Positions 1-6,348 of a DNA stretch of 6,486 nucleotides are shown here, in pieces (position 1 is the first letter of the stretch; every line of letters starts with the position of its first letter). Location of the stretch: contig JAEERN010000032.1 of the NCBI GenBank assembly GCA_016285815.1, positions 1 through 6,486 of the forward strand, in the 5' to 3' direction. Position numbers and translations under genes: made by a program. The notes beneath the pieces were generated by a model, which was not told the DNA's origin, made no database searches, and saw nothing but the letters and a program-made list of their open reading frames with translations. Source of the DNA: Clostridiales bacterium. Its GTDB lineage: Bacteria; Bacillota; Clostridia; Oscillospirales; QAMX01.

Positions 1-831
1 CGGCCGCGGCGCGGTCCCGCCGGCGTTCCGCATGACGGCGACCGCCGAAGCCGTCGTCGCGCCCGCGGCGGTCACGTCGGTATAGGCCGCGTTGGCCGCC
101 GCGCTGACCTCGGTCCGCATCGCGCGCAGACCGGGGATGTCCGGATACTCTGCGGCGATCTGCGTGCCGCTGACTGCCGTGGTGTCGTTGTCGAAGGTCT
201 CCACGGTCAGACCGTTCATGTCCCCCTCTTCCGTGACGAAGAGATAGTACATGGTGCTGGCCAGCGGCTTGAACCAGAGCGCGTAGACGCCCTGCTCCGT
301 CTCGCGGAAGTCGAAGTTCTCCGGCGTGATCCCCTTGTCCACAAAGGTGATCGTGCACTTTTTCCGATAGGCGTTGCCCAGATACGTCATGGACAGCAGC
401 ACCTCCCAGTGCCCGCGCCCGTTGGAGTTCGGCGTCCCGCTGAACCCCTGGACCCGCACCGCGCGTGCGGCGTTGATGGACTGCGGCAGCGTCACCTTCA
501 AAACGCGGAACCACAGCTGAGACGGGTTGGCCGAGATGAAGCACATCCTCCTCTTCGGCTCGACCCCGTCCGCGTCGACGCCGGAGTCCGTCAGATCCCC
601 GCTTCCGTCCAGCGCGGCCAGCCGTCCCGCAGGCGCGCCGTTCACCGTGTGCGCGGGCTCGCCCAGCTCGTCGATCAGGGCGTTGTATTTCGGAACGACC
701 ACCTTTTTGACCAGACTGTCGAACCGCGCCTTCAGCTGAGCCGCCGTGATCGTCGGCGCGTCCGGCAGGCTCTCCACATCTTTTCCCGTATAGTCGGAAC
801 CCGTGTCGACCTTGTGATCTCTCAATGCCAT
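1..831 (-). CDS. Tail appendage / fibre-like protein, N-terminal 277 codons
   Basis: The frame is open from the ATG at 829-831 to the left window edge without a stop, so the C-terminus is missing. The N-terminus carries LPDAPTITAAQLKARFDSL (22-40), a short helix of a kind seen near the start of Firmicutes phage tail fibre and receptor-binding proteins, followed by PKYNALIDEL (47-56). GRLAALDGSGDLTDSG (69-84) resembles the Gly/Asp-rich shaft or linker repeats of fibres. Residues 97-215 are rich in alternating hydrophobic and aromatic residues (LWFRVLKVTL, 106-115; YALWFKPL, 183-190; TMYYLFVT, 193-200) and look like a beta-sandwich. Residues 235-265 are Ala/Thr-rich and probably helical, perhaps leading to a coiled stalk. 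It starts five bases after the nozzle stop. It is most likely a tail fibre or adaptor for one; it sits where P22 encodes its needle (gp26), but the beta-rich sequence does not look like that long coiled coil. Confidence 0.65.
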   Translation of the reverse strand, partial: MALRDHKVDTGSDYTGKDVESLPDAPTITAAQLKARFDSLVKKVVVPKYNALIDELGEPAHTVNGAPAGRLAALDGSGDLTDSGVDADGVEPKRRMCFISANPSQLWFRVLKVTLPQSINAARAVRVQGFSGTPNSNGRGHWEVLLSMTYLGNAYRKKCTITFVDKGITPENFDFRETEQGVYALWFKPLASTMYYLFVTEEGDMNGLTVETFDNDTTAVSGTQIAAEYPDIPGLRAMRTEVSAAANAAYTDVTAAGATTASAVAVMRNAGGTAPRP

Positions 832-836
832 GTTAT

Positions 837-847
837 TCACCCCTTTT
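837..847 (-). promoter_or_regulatory. Ribosome binding site deciding the appendage gene start
   Basis: The minus strand reads AAAAGGGG at 840-847, followed by the nozzle stop TGA and then ATAAC and ATG at 829-831, giving an eight-base spacer. An in-frame GTG at 838-840 overlaps the stop as GTGA, but it lies inside this site with no room for its own, so the ATG is preferred. The arrangement suggests coupled translation of the two genes. Confidence 0.55.
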
Positions 848-2732
848 CTTTTTTGCCAACGGTAAACTCCCGCGCGATCCCCGCCACGGGTAGATCTTCT
901 CCCAGCCGGTCGTTGGACACGCGGAACCGCATGGTCACATACCGTCCCGGCTTTTTGTCGGCCGCGGCATAGCGCGCCGGGCGGCAGGTCTCGAACCGGA
1001 ACGCCCGGAAATCCACCGCGGAAAAGTCGAACGCGCCGCGGGGGATCTTCTCCGCCGCCGGGACCCAGCCGCCGCCGTCCGTCGAGATCTCCAGCCGGAC
1101 CCCGGACGCCGCGCCGGACGTCCGCAGCAGCATGGCGCACTGCCGGGGCAGGCTCTTTTTGTAGCGCCCCAGGAAGCCGTCGTCGTCGTCGCCGGTGGTC
1201 CAATAGGCCGGGATGGGCGCGGCGCTGCCGTCCGCCTCGATGTCGCGGTACACGGCGCAGTCGTCCGCCAGATCGGTGTTGAAGCGGTAAAGCACACCCT
1301 TTTTCGAACCGAAATACAGGTCCCCGTCCGCCTCGCACAGGCAGACCGCCGGGATCCCCTCCCAGTAGAAGCACTCGTAGAGATATCCGCTTCCCGAATG
1401 CTCGCGATAGCTCCGCGACTGGCGGCTGTCCAGCACATAGGCGTGCCCGTTGAGACAGAGCAGATACCGCCCCCGCCACTCGACGCCCACGGCCTCCTGC
1501 CGGTCCGCCTCCGCCTGCAAAAGCCGGTCCACGAACCAGCTGCGGTTCTGCACCGTGGTCACCTGGGTCAGCTCGTTGGACGCGACGCCGCAGACGCCGT
1601 TGGACCGCGACAGGAACACCGGCTCGTCCCCGATGTTGGCAAGGCTGCCCGGCGCGTCCGCCCCGATCCCGCTGGCGCCCTGCGTCAGGGCGAACACCGC
1701 CCGCCCTTCGCCGTCCACGCCGCCGCTGCGCAGGAACAGCGAGGCGTCCTGATCGTCCTGCTCCTTGAGGACGATCTGGTACCGCCCCAGCCTGCGGTAT
1801 CCCACGACGGCGCAGCCGTCCGCGCCGATGCGGGCGAAGCTGTCGTCCGGCACATAGGACGGGTCCACCGTATACTCCGGCGCGGAGATCTCACAGTGCC
1901 AGTCCACGTTCCTTTTGCTCGGATTCCCCGTGAAAAACACCCGGTCGGAATCGGCTCCGCCGATCCCGAACAGTCCCATCCGGCGGCACCGCTCGATGCT
2001 CGCGGCATAACCGGGCACCCGCTTGGCATAGACCACCTCCACGTTGGCCTGTCCCGGGACCGCCGGCGCCGCCGGCGGCGCCGGGAAGCTGATGGTGCGC
2101 CGGCCCGGGTCCTCGGAATAGTCCGCCGCCGTGCCGTTCACCGCAACGCTGACGACGCCGTCGTACCGGGCCGGATCCACCAGATAAGTCTCCGTCGTCC
2201 CGTCCGCGACAAAGGTGATCCGCCGCCGGTCCGACAGCAGATTCACCGACTCGGCCGCGGTCCCCGCCCCGGTGGCCGGATCGCAGGCGATGCGGACCGT
2301 GGGAACGTAGGCGATCTCGCTGACGCGCCGGACCGTTTCCCCGTCGAACACGAGGTATTCCCGCCCGGTCAGGATCCACAGCTTTCCCATGCAGACCACC
2401 GAGGACGACCGCCCGCCGTAGACGCCGCTGTACAGCAGCCGCGGGCTCGCCCCGTGCAGCCAGAGCTGACTGCCCGCGTGGACGACCAGCATCGTGCGGC
2501 CGTCCGCGGCAAAGCGGTGGATTCCCCAGATCCGTTTGCCGTACGAGGCAAGGGCACGGAACCCCGGCCGCTTGGTCAGCTCGCCCCCGTCGTTCACCAT
2601 GACGTTCACCGCGTCCGGCGAATGGCGCGCGTCCGTCTGTTCCGGGGCTGCGGAAAAGTCCACGCCGCGAAAATCGCGCCACTCGCGCCGAAAGGCGCTC
2701 CGGGGCGCGCCGGCTCTTCGCGCGTACTCCAT
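837..2732 (-). CDS. Packaged-DNA stabilisation / tail nozzle-like protein
   Basis: This 631-residue protein probably forms the ring below the adaptor that closes the portal channel, the role of P22 gp10 or T7 gp12. The N-terminus has an F-R-G-V-D-F-S box (21-27), SPDAVNV (38-44) and TKRPGFR (53-59), a pattern I recall from structural proteins of short-tailed phages. It then shows strand-rich repeats that look like propeller blades: SQLWLHG (88-94), KLWILTGREYLVFDGETV (117-134), GRYLLCLNGHAYVLDSRQ (421-438) and DLYFGSKKGVLYRF (471-484). NLLSDRRRITFVADGTTETY (164-183) begins what may be an inserted domain, ending near a Pro/Ala linker (217-226). VFFTGNP (265-271), YVPDDSFARIGADG (293-306) and YWTTGDDDDGFLGRYKKSL (510-528) are further blocks. 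The C-terminus is Lys-rich. No signal peptide or membrane segment is seen. The start has GGAGG eight bases upstream. The propeller call is from visual repeats only; a tail-associated protein of another kind is the alternative. Confidence 0.65.
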   Translation of the reverse strand: MEYARRAGAPRSAFRREWRDFRGVDFSAAPEQTDARHSPDAVNVMVNDGGELTKRPGFRALASYGKRIWGIHRFAADGRTMLVVHAGSQLWLHGASPRLLYSGVYGGRSSSVVCMGKLWILTGREYLVFDGETVRRVSEIAYVPTVRIACDPATGAGTAAESVNLLSDRRRITFVADGTTETYLVDPARYDGVVSVAVNGTAADYSEDPGRRTISFPAPPAAPAVPGQANVEVVYAKRVPGYAASIERCRRMGLFGIGGADSDRVFFTGNPSKRNVDWHCEISAPEYTVDPSYVPDDSFARIGADGCAVVGYRRLGRYQIVLKEQDDQDASLFLRSGGVDGEGRAVFALTQGASGIGADAPGSLANIGDEPVFLSRSNGVCGVASNELTQVTTVQNRSWFVDRLLQAEADRQEAVGVEWRGRYLLCLNGHAYVLDSRQSRSYREHSGSGYLYECFYWEGIPAVCLCEADGDLYFGSKKGVLYRFNTDLADDCAVYRDIEADGSAAPIPAYWTTGDDDDGFLGRYKKSLPRQCAMLLRTSGAASGVRLEISTDGGGWVPAAEKIPRGAFDFSAVDFRAFRFETCRPARYAAADKKPGRYVTMRFRVSNDRLGEDLPVAGIAREFTVGKKEKG

Positions 2733-2750
2733 GCTTCTCCCCTCCCCGTC

Positions 2751-3119
2751 TCAGGAATAGACGTCCGCGACGCGCATCCCGCCCCGGTCCGTGTGCTCCC
2801 GCCGGGCCAGCGCGTATTCCGCCGCGTAATAGTTGTGAAGCGCCGGATCCTCCTCGTCCGCCGCCAGACGGCAGACAAGGCCCAGCACCATGTCCCGGAC
2901 GACCAGCTCGTCCTCATAGGGGATCCCGGCCGAAAGGTCGGTGCACCGCGGCACCGCGTTTAGCGGCGCTTTGCCCGCCGCCGCGCGCAGCTCCTGCTCG
3001 ATCCCGAACAGCTCGGCCAGCACCAGATCGATCATGGCCGGGGCAAAGGGCTCCCGGCTCGCCCGGTCGGTCTGCTCCAGAACGGCCAGCGCGGCGTCGA
3101 GAAGCTCTCCGTATGTCAT
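2751..3119 (-). CDS. Head completion adaptor / head-tail connector protein
   Basis: This 122-residue protein is predicted mostly helical. Helices are suggested at about 2-16, 26-49, 69-88 and 92-107, with a loop APLNAVPRCTDLSAGIPYED (51-70) between the second and third and a short C-terminal extension, GGMRVADVYS (113-122). A helical bundle of this length, with a D/E-rich turn (ADEEDP, 87-92) followed by NYYAAEYALARR (96-107), is typical of ring proteins that bind the bottom of the portal after packaging (P22 gp4, HK97 gp6 type). The assignment rests on this shape and on position directly after the capsid gene; I see no decisive motif. The start has the best ribosome binding site of the window, a double AGGAGGAG ending seven bases before the ATG. 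The stop is 18 bases before the next start. A siphovirus-type neck adaptor remains possible on sequence alone. Confidence 0.7.
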   Translation of the reverse strand: MTYGELLDAALAVLEQTDRASREPFAPAMIDLVLAELFGIEQELRAAAGKAPLNAVPRCTDLSAGIPYEDELVVRDMVLGLVCRLAADEEDPALHNYYAAEYALARREHTDRGGMRVADVYS

Positions 3120-3142
3120 ATGTCGTCTCCTCCTCCCGAATC

Positions 3143-3200
3143 GGGCGTTCCCGCCCGGGCCGGCCGGGGCCCTTCCCCGGCCGGCCCGGCGGAACGCGCC
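3143..3200 (-). other. Strong GC-only hairpin between capsid and adaptor genes
   Basis: Bases 3155-3169 (CCGGGCCGGCCGGGG) are perfectly complementary to 3175-3189 around a five-base loop, giving 15 G-C pairs. Beyond a small asymmetric internal loop (3152-3154 against 3190), CGTTCC at 3146-3151 pairs with GGAACG at 3191-3196, and G3145, G3144 and G3143 can pair with C3197, C3199 and C3200 with one bulged base. No run of T follows on the transcribed side; the downstream minus strand goes directly into the GGGAGGAGGAG site of the adaptor gene. It therefore lacks the tail of an intrinsic terminator. Likely roles are lowering expression of downstream genes relative to capsid by partial attenuation, or protecting the 3' end of a processed capsid message from exonucleases. 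The structure is seen; the role is inferred. Confidence 0.75.
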
Positions 3201-3218
3201 GTGCGCTCGATCCCGTCC

Positions 3219-4037
3219 TCAGGAATTGTGGGCCAGAATGACTCTCAGCTCGTCCTGACGCACGATCTTCGCGCCGTAGGTGTCCAGGACCTTGACGGCC
3301 TCGCCGAACTGCAGCTCCGGCTCATAGGGGATGACCCGGTGGATGCCGCCGGCAAAGGCGATGGCCTTTTTGGTGCGGACCATGATATAGTCGTCCGTCC
3401 CGTCGTTGTAGAGACAGTTGGACATGACCACATGGGCCCCCTTGTAACGGCCGACCTCGCCGTTCTTGAGCAGCGACGGGTTGTCGCTGCTCAGCGCGAT
3501 GAGCTTATTGCAGATCTTGTCGTAGAACCAGGGCGGGCACTCCACGACGACGTCGTCGGCCGAGCGGACGCCGATGCCCCACAGCGAGATCAGGGCCGCG
3601 TCCACCAGCGCGATGGCCTTTTCCTCGGTGTTGGCCGAAGACGAGGTGGTCTTGTTGGTGGCGTTGGCCGCCAGCGAGCCGACGTAGGCGTCGCGCAGCT
3701 CCGTGATCCCGTCGGCCGCGCCGTCGACCAGCGCCTGCATGATGTCCGCGTCGCTCTGGGCCGCCTCGATGGAGTCCACGAAGAAGTTGGCGTACTTGAA
3801 CTGGTCGATCTCCAGCGTCACGCCGGTGTCGCTGGGCTTTTCCGCAACGTTGATGTTGGTGCCGGGAACATAGGTGCGGACCGTCGGTCTGGCCGCGCCG
3901 AGGATCTTGACCTTTTTGCCCTCGCCGACCTCGCCGGCGAATTTGGTGTTGCAGTTGTTCTCCAGAACGCACCGCTTCAGCAGCGCGCGCTCGATGCCCT
4001 TGGCCCAGATGGTCTCTTTAAAGTTTTCGTATGCCAT
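3219..4037 (-). CDS. Major capsid protein, HK97-fold, P22-coat-like type
   Basis: This 272-residue protein is the shell subunit. The N-terminal arm reads FKETIWAKGIERALLKRCV (6-24) and continues through GEVGEGKKVKI (35-45), a pattern shared by P22-coat-like capsid proteins of Firmicutes phages. Residues 46-77 would be the extended E-loop, and DQFKYANFFVDSIEAAQ (78-94) leads into the spine helix. Residues 125-137 are a Thr/Ser/Asn-rich flexible loop. GRYKGAHVVMSN (197-208) and YIMVRTKKAIAFAGGIHRV (217-235) are strands of the A and P domains, and the C-terminus YGAKIVRQDELRVI (254-267) closes the core. At 272 residues it is far shorter than P22 coat (430), leaving no room for the inserted I-domain of P22. 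No long N-terminal delta region is present, which fits a separate scaffold gene. The gene starts 9 bases after the scaffold stop and is followed by the window's only sizeable gap and a strong hairpin. Confidence 0.9.
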   Translation of the reverse strand: MAYENFKETIWAKGIERALLKRCVLENNCNTKFAGEVGEGKKVKILGAARPTVRTYVPGTNINVAEKPSDTGVTLEIDQFKYANFFVDSIEAAQSDADIMQALVDGAADGITELRDAYVGSLAANATNKTTSSSANTEEKAIALVDAALISLWGIGVRSADDVVVECPPWFYDKICNKLIALSSDNPSLLKNGEVGRYKGAHVVMSNCLYNDGTDDYIMVRTKKAIAFAGGIHRVIPYEPELQFGEAVKVLDTYGAKIVRQDELRVILAHNS

Positions 4038-4046
4038 GTTTCAAAA

Positions 4047-4055
4047 TCATCCTTT
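4047..4055 (-). promoter_or_regulatory. Capsid ribosome binding site overlapping the scaffold stop
   Basis: The minus strand reads AAAGGATGA, in which the final TGA is the scaffold stop codon. The purine core ends 12 bases before the capsid ATG at 4037, longer than the 6 to 8 bases used by the adaptor, nozzle and scaffold genes. Capsid translation may therefore depend partly on ribosomes finishing the scaffold gene. An ATG inside this site (4048-4050) is out of frame with the capsid and is not a start. Confidence 0.5.
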
Positions 4056-4772
4056 CTTGTTTTTCTGGTGAAAGATCATGCTCTTCACCGCTTTTTCCCA
4101 CACCGCGTCGTCCAAAAGCCTCTTTCCGCCGTTTTTCTGAAGGGAGTCCAGCTCCCGTTCCGAATAATAGCGGTTCCCCTCCGAACCCGTGTCCGAAAGG
4201 CTTCCGACCGACCTTTCGCGGTTTTTGGCGTTCTGCTCCTGCGCGGCGAGCTCGCGCTTCAGCTCGCGGATCTCGTGCTTCTGATAGGCCACCACGATGT
4301 CCTCGCCCCGGCCGATATCCGCGACCACTTCTTCCGGCAGCCGGACCACGTCCGGATACAGGGCCCGAAAGGCCGAAAGCCTTCCGGCCGCGCCGTCTTC
4401 GCCGGACGGCGCCCGCCCGCCGGCCGGCGGGACCGTCTCGCTCTGCTCCAAACGGTCCAGAAGGGCCTCCCGGGTGATGCCCTCGCGGCCGGCCATCCGG
4501 TCCAGCACGCCGAACTCCCGCGCGGCGCGGAGCCGATCCCTCTCCGCGGCCACCTTGTCATAGTTCAGCCCCTTTTGGGCGGCGGTCTTCAGTTCCTCCA
4601 GCGTCAGCTCGCGCAGCTCGCCGTTGTACTTGACCGTGTGCGTTTCGTTTCGGATCTCCGCTTCGTCTGTTTGCTCCGCGGCGCCGGTCTGCGGACCGGG
4701 CGTGGCGATGGGTCCCGCCGCCGCCGTCTCCTCCGCCGGCGCGGTCATGTCCAAGCTGGTTTCGCTCTCCAT
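4047..4772 (-). CDS. Capsid scaffolding protein
   Basis: This 241-residue protein lies between portal and capsid, the classical place of a scaffold, which fills the procapsid interior, directs coat assembly and leaves before packaging. The first 45 residues are acidic and Ala/Pro/Thr-rich, probably disordered. TVKYNGELRELTLEELKTAA (46-65) then QKGLNYDKV (66-74) is a pattern I associate with scaffolds of Firmicutes phages. Residues 163-188 (HEIRELKREL and onward) look like a short coiled coil, and RYYSERELDSL (201-211) begins the C-terminal region, which ends in a basic tail, HQKNKKG (235-241). A basic C-terminal helix that docks on the coat is known for P22 gp8; the same role is inferred here. 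The ATG has a good site, AAAGGAGA at 4778-4785, six bases away. No protease catalytic domain is visible, so removal by exit rather than self-cleavage is more likely. Confidence 0.85.
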   Translation of the reverse strand: MESETSLDMTAPAEETAAAGPIATPGPQTGAAEQTDEAEIRNETHTVKYNGELRELTLEELKTAAQKGLNYDKVAAERDRLRAAREFGVLDRMAGREGITREALLDRLEQSETVPPAGGRAPSGEDGAAGRLSAFRALYPDVVRLPEEVVADIGRGEDIVVAYQKHEIRELKRELAAQEQNAKNRERSVGSLSDTGSEGNRYYSERELDSLQKNGGKRLLDDAVWEKAVKSMIFHQKNKKG

Positions 4773-4809
4773 GAGGTTCTCCTTTCACTTTTTCGCCGAT
4801 CTGGCCATT

Positions 4810-6348
4810 TTAAACGCCCGCTTCCGCGGCCGTGTCGGTCTTCTGCCGTTGTCTCAGCTCGCCGAGGATCCGCTCCCGGTTGGGGACCGTTCCCTCCGGC
4901 AGGCTCTCGATATAAGTCGCCGCGTCCTTGATGATGCCGAGGCGATACAGGTTGTCCAGCGTCTGGATCTGCGTCAGCTCCGACCAGTAGGACGACGAGC
5001 CCACGTCGACGCGCAGCTCCAGCGACTCCGGCGAGATGGCGCCGAAGTCGAAATCCACGTCCAGCCGAACGCCGTTCTCCGTCTCGGCGCGGACCGTCCG
5101 AACGCCGTAGTCCGCGCGCATCATGTCGATCAGGATCCGAACGCAGCTCTCGACGAAGTCGAAATACGTCAGCCGCTGCAGCTCCAGCGGCACCGCGTTG
5201 GCCTTCTGGACCGCGATGATGGCCGAGGTGTTGACCGGGTTCACGTTGCCCAGCGCCGCGTCCGAGGCGCCGATGCACTCCTTGGTGTACGCCATGGTCC
5301 GGTCCACCAGCTGGAAGACGTGGGCGCTCATATCGCCGGGGCGAAAGGCCGAGGCCACCGCGTCGTTGGGATTGCCCCGCACGCCGATGGCCTGGCCGAT
5401 GCGGTTGGTCCAGCGCGAGATCCGCGTCTGGTCGTAGAGCATGGTGGGGAACGCGCACAGCTTGACGTACTGCATGGCCATGGCCCACAGGCGGTTGATG
5501 TAGATCTGGTTGGGGATCAGCCCCGTGATAACCGCCTGTCCGTGATACGAGCTCCGGATCTTTTCCCACGACATATAGGCCAGCGGGTACAGCGTATAGC
5601 CCGTGTCCCGGGGCTGCATCAGCACCGCGTCCCGCACGGTGCGGCAGCAGCGCACCGTCCCGTCCTCCTTCCACAGCCGCGTCAGGACCGTGACCAGATT
5701 GTTCCGCCGGTCCAGGCCCTCGTTGGCGAAGCGGTCGTCCTCGTCGTCCGGCCGCACCAGATCCGGATCCACTCCGTTCTCCTCTGCCAGCGCCCGGGCG
5801 TCCTCCTCCAGCATGCGCTGCACCGCGATCAGATAGGGCTGGGTCTGGACGTCCCCGACGTAGGGGTTCCCGAACAGGACCTTCGTGTTTTCCAGCACGT
5901 CGGCCCGGATCTCGCCCCGGGCCGCGCGGCCCGTCTCCACGCCGCCGTCGAAGTAAAAGTACAGACACCCGTCGCCGTCCACGCACGCGTTCCGCAGCAT
6001 GTCGCGCAGCTTTTCGCGAAGGCCGGCGCGCTCCGCGACCTTTCCGATCTCCCGCGACAGCACGCCAGCGGCCAGCGTCGAGACGGGGTCTCCGGAAAAC
6101 GGCGTCACCTCCGTGGCCACCGCGTCCGAGGACAGCATGGCGAGGAAATAGCTGACGCAGCGCTTCAGCACGTTGATCACCGGCTTTTCCAGGTCCGGCG
6201 CGTTGACGCCCTCCCACTGGTTGCCGATGAAAAAGTTTTCGTTCTTGCGGACCGTGTCGTACAGACCGATGCTCTCGTTGTACGCCGTCCCCGCGGCGTA
6301 CTCCTCCCAGACGGCCTGCGCGTCCGCCTTATACGCGCTCTTGCTCAA
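4810..6348 (-). CDS. Phage portal protein
   Basis: This 512-residue protein should form the dodecameric ring at one capsid vertex through which DNA enters and leaves and on which the adaptor and tail assemble. The N-terminus has the usual portal pattern, a helix followed by NENFFIGNQWEGV (residues 36-48). KPVINVLKR (55-63) and a D-G-D-G turn (124-127) followed by a Tyr/Phe-rich strand belong to the wing domain. LIPNQIYINRLWAM (277-290) resembles the region entering the stem, and NPVNTSAIIAVQKAN (370-384) is a very characteristic portal segment before the long C-terminal helices. Residues 200-206 form an acidic run. Translation starts at TTG, inside the end of the upstream gene. The stop is 37 bases before the scaffold start. 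Length fits podovirus/siphovirus portals, and the protein appears intact. The family is clear; which portal subfamily it belongs to cannot be settled by eye. Confidence 0.92.
   Translation of the reverse strand: MSKSAYKADAQAVWEEYAAGTAYNESIGLYDTVRKNENFFIGNQWEGVNAPDLEKPVINVLKRCVSYFLAMLSSDAVATEVTPFSGDPVSTLAAGVLSREIGKVAERAGLREKLRDMLRNACVDGDGCLYFYFDGGVETGRAARGEIRADVLENTKVLFGNPYVGDVQTQPYLIAVQRMLEEDARALAEENGVDPDLVRPDDEDDRFANEGLDRRNNLVTVLTRLWKEDGTVRCCRTVRDAVLMQPRDTGYTLYPLAYMSWEKIRSSYHGQAVITGLIPNQIYINRLWAMAMQYVKLCAFPTMLYDQTRISRWTNRIGQAIGVRGNPNDAVASAFRPGDMSAHVFQLVDRTMAYTKECIGASDAALGNVNPVNTSAIIAVQKANAVPLELQRLTYFDFVESCVRILIDMMRADYGVRTVRAETENGVRLDVDFDFGAISPESLELRVDVGSSSYWSELTQIQTLDNLYRLGIIKDAATYIESLPEGTVPNRERILGELRQRQKTDTAAEAGV

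Noticed and set aside
829..854. A run of six A on the minus strand at the end of the nozzle gene, with the appendage frame open upstream in the -1 frame, suggesting programmed frameshift fusion.
   Set aside because: The run is out of phase for a good slippery heptamer (C before AAA AAA), and the appendage gene has its own ATG with a well-spaced ribosome binding site. I keep it only as a remote possibility.
2063..2084. A perfect 22-base palindrome of C and G.
   Set aside because: It lies in the Pro/Ala linker of the nozzle gene and follows from alternating CCG and GCG codons. It is inside coding sequence, so codon repetition explains it without a regulatory role.
1398..2963. A 521-codon plus-strand open frame across the nozzle and adaptor genes.
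   Set aside because: Same composition effect: low-complexity Arg/Pro/Ala/His-rich translation, no believable ribosome binding site or domain, and it crosses a gene boundary of the real operon.
3143..3200. Calling the hairpin an intrinsic terminator.
   Set aside because: No T run follows the stem on the transcribed strand, and the next bases are the ribosome binding site of a gene that must be expressed.
3120..4931. A 603-codon open frame on the plus strand, antisense to capsid and scaffold and longer than either.
   Set aside because: In very GC-rich genes with G/C third positions, stop codons are rare on the opposite strand. The translation is rich in Arg, Gly, Val and Leu with no recognisable domain, and it runs across the intergenic hairpin. 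The minus-strand genes have clear family features.
4745..6217. A 490-codon minus-strand open frame overlapping the portal gene in another frame.
   Set aside because: Its translation is an Arg/Gly/Ala-rich string, whereas the overlapping frame gives a clear portal protein. It also extends into the scaffold gene, which has its own start and ribosome binding site.
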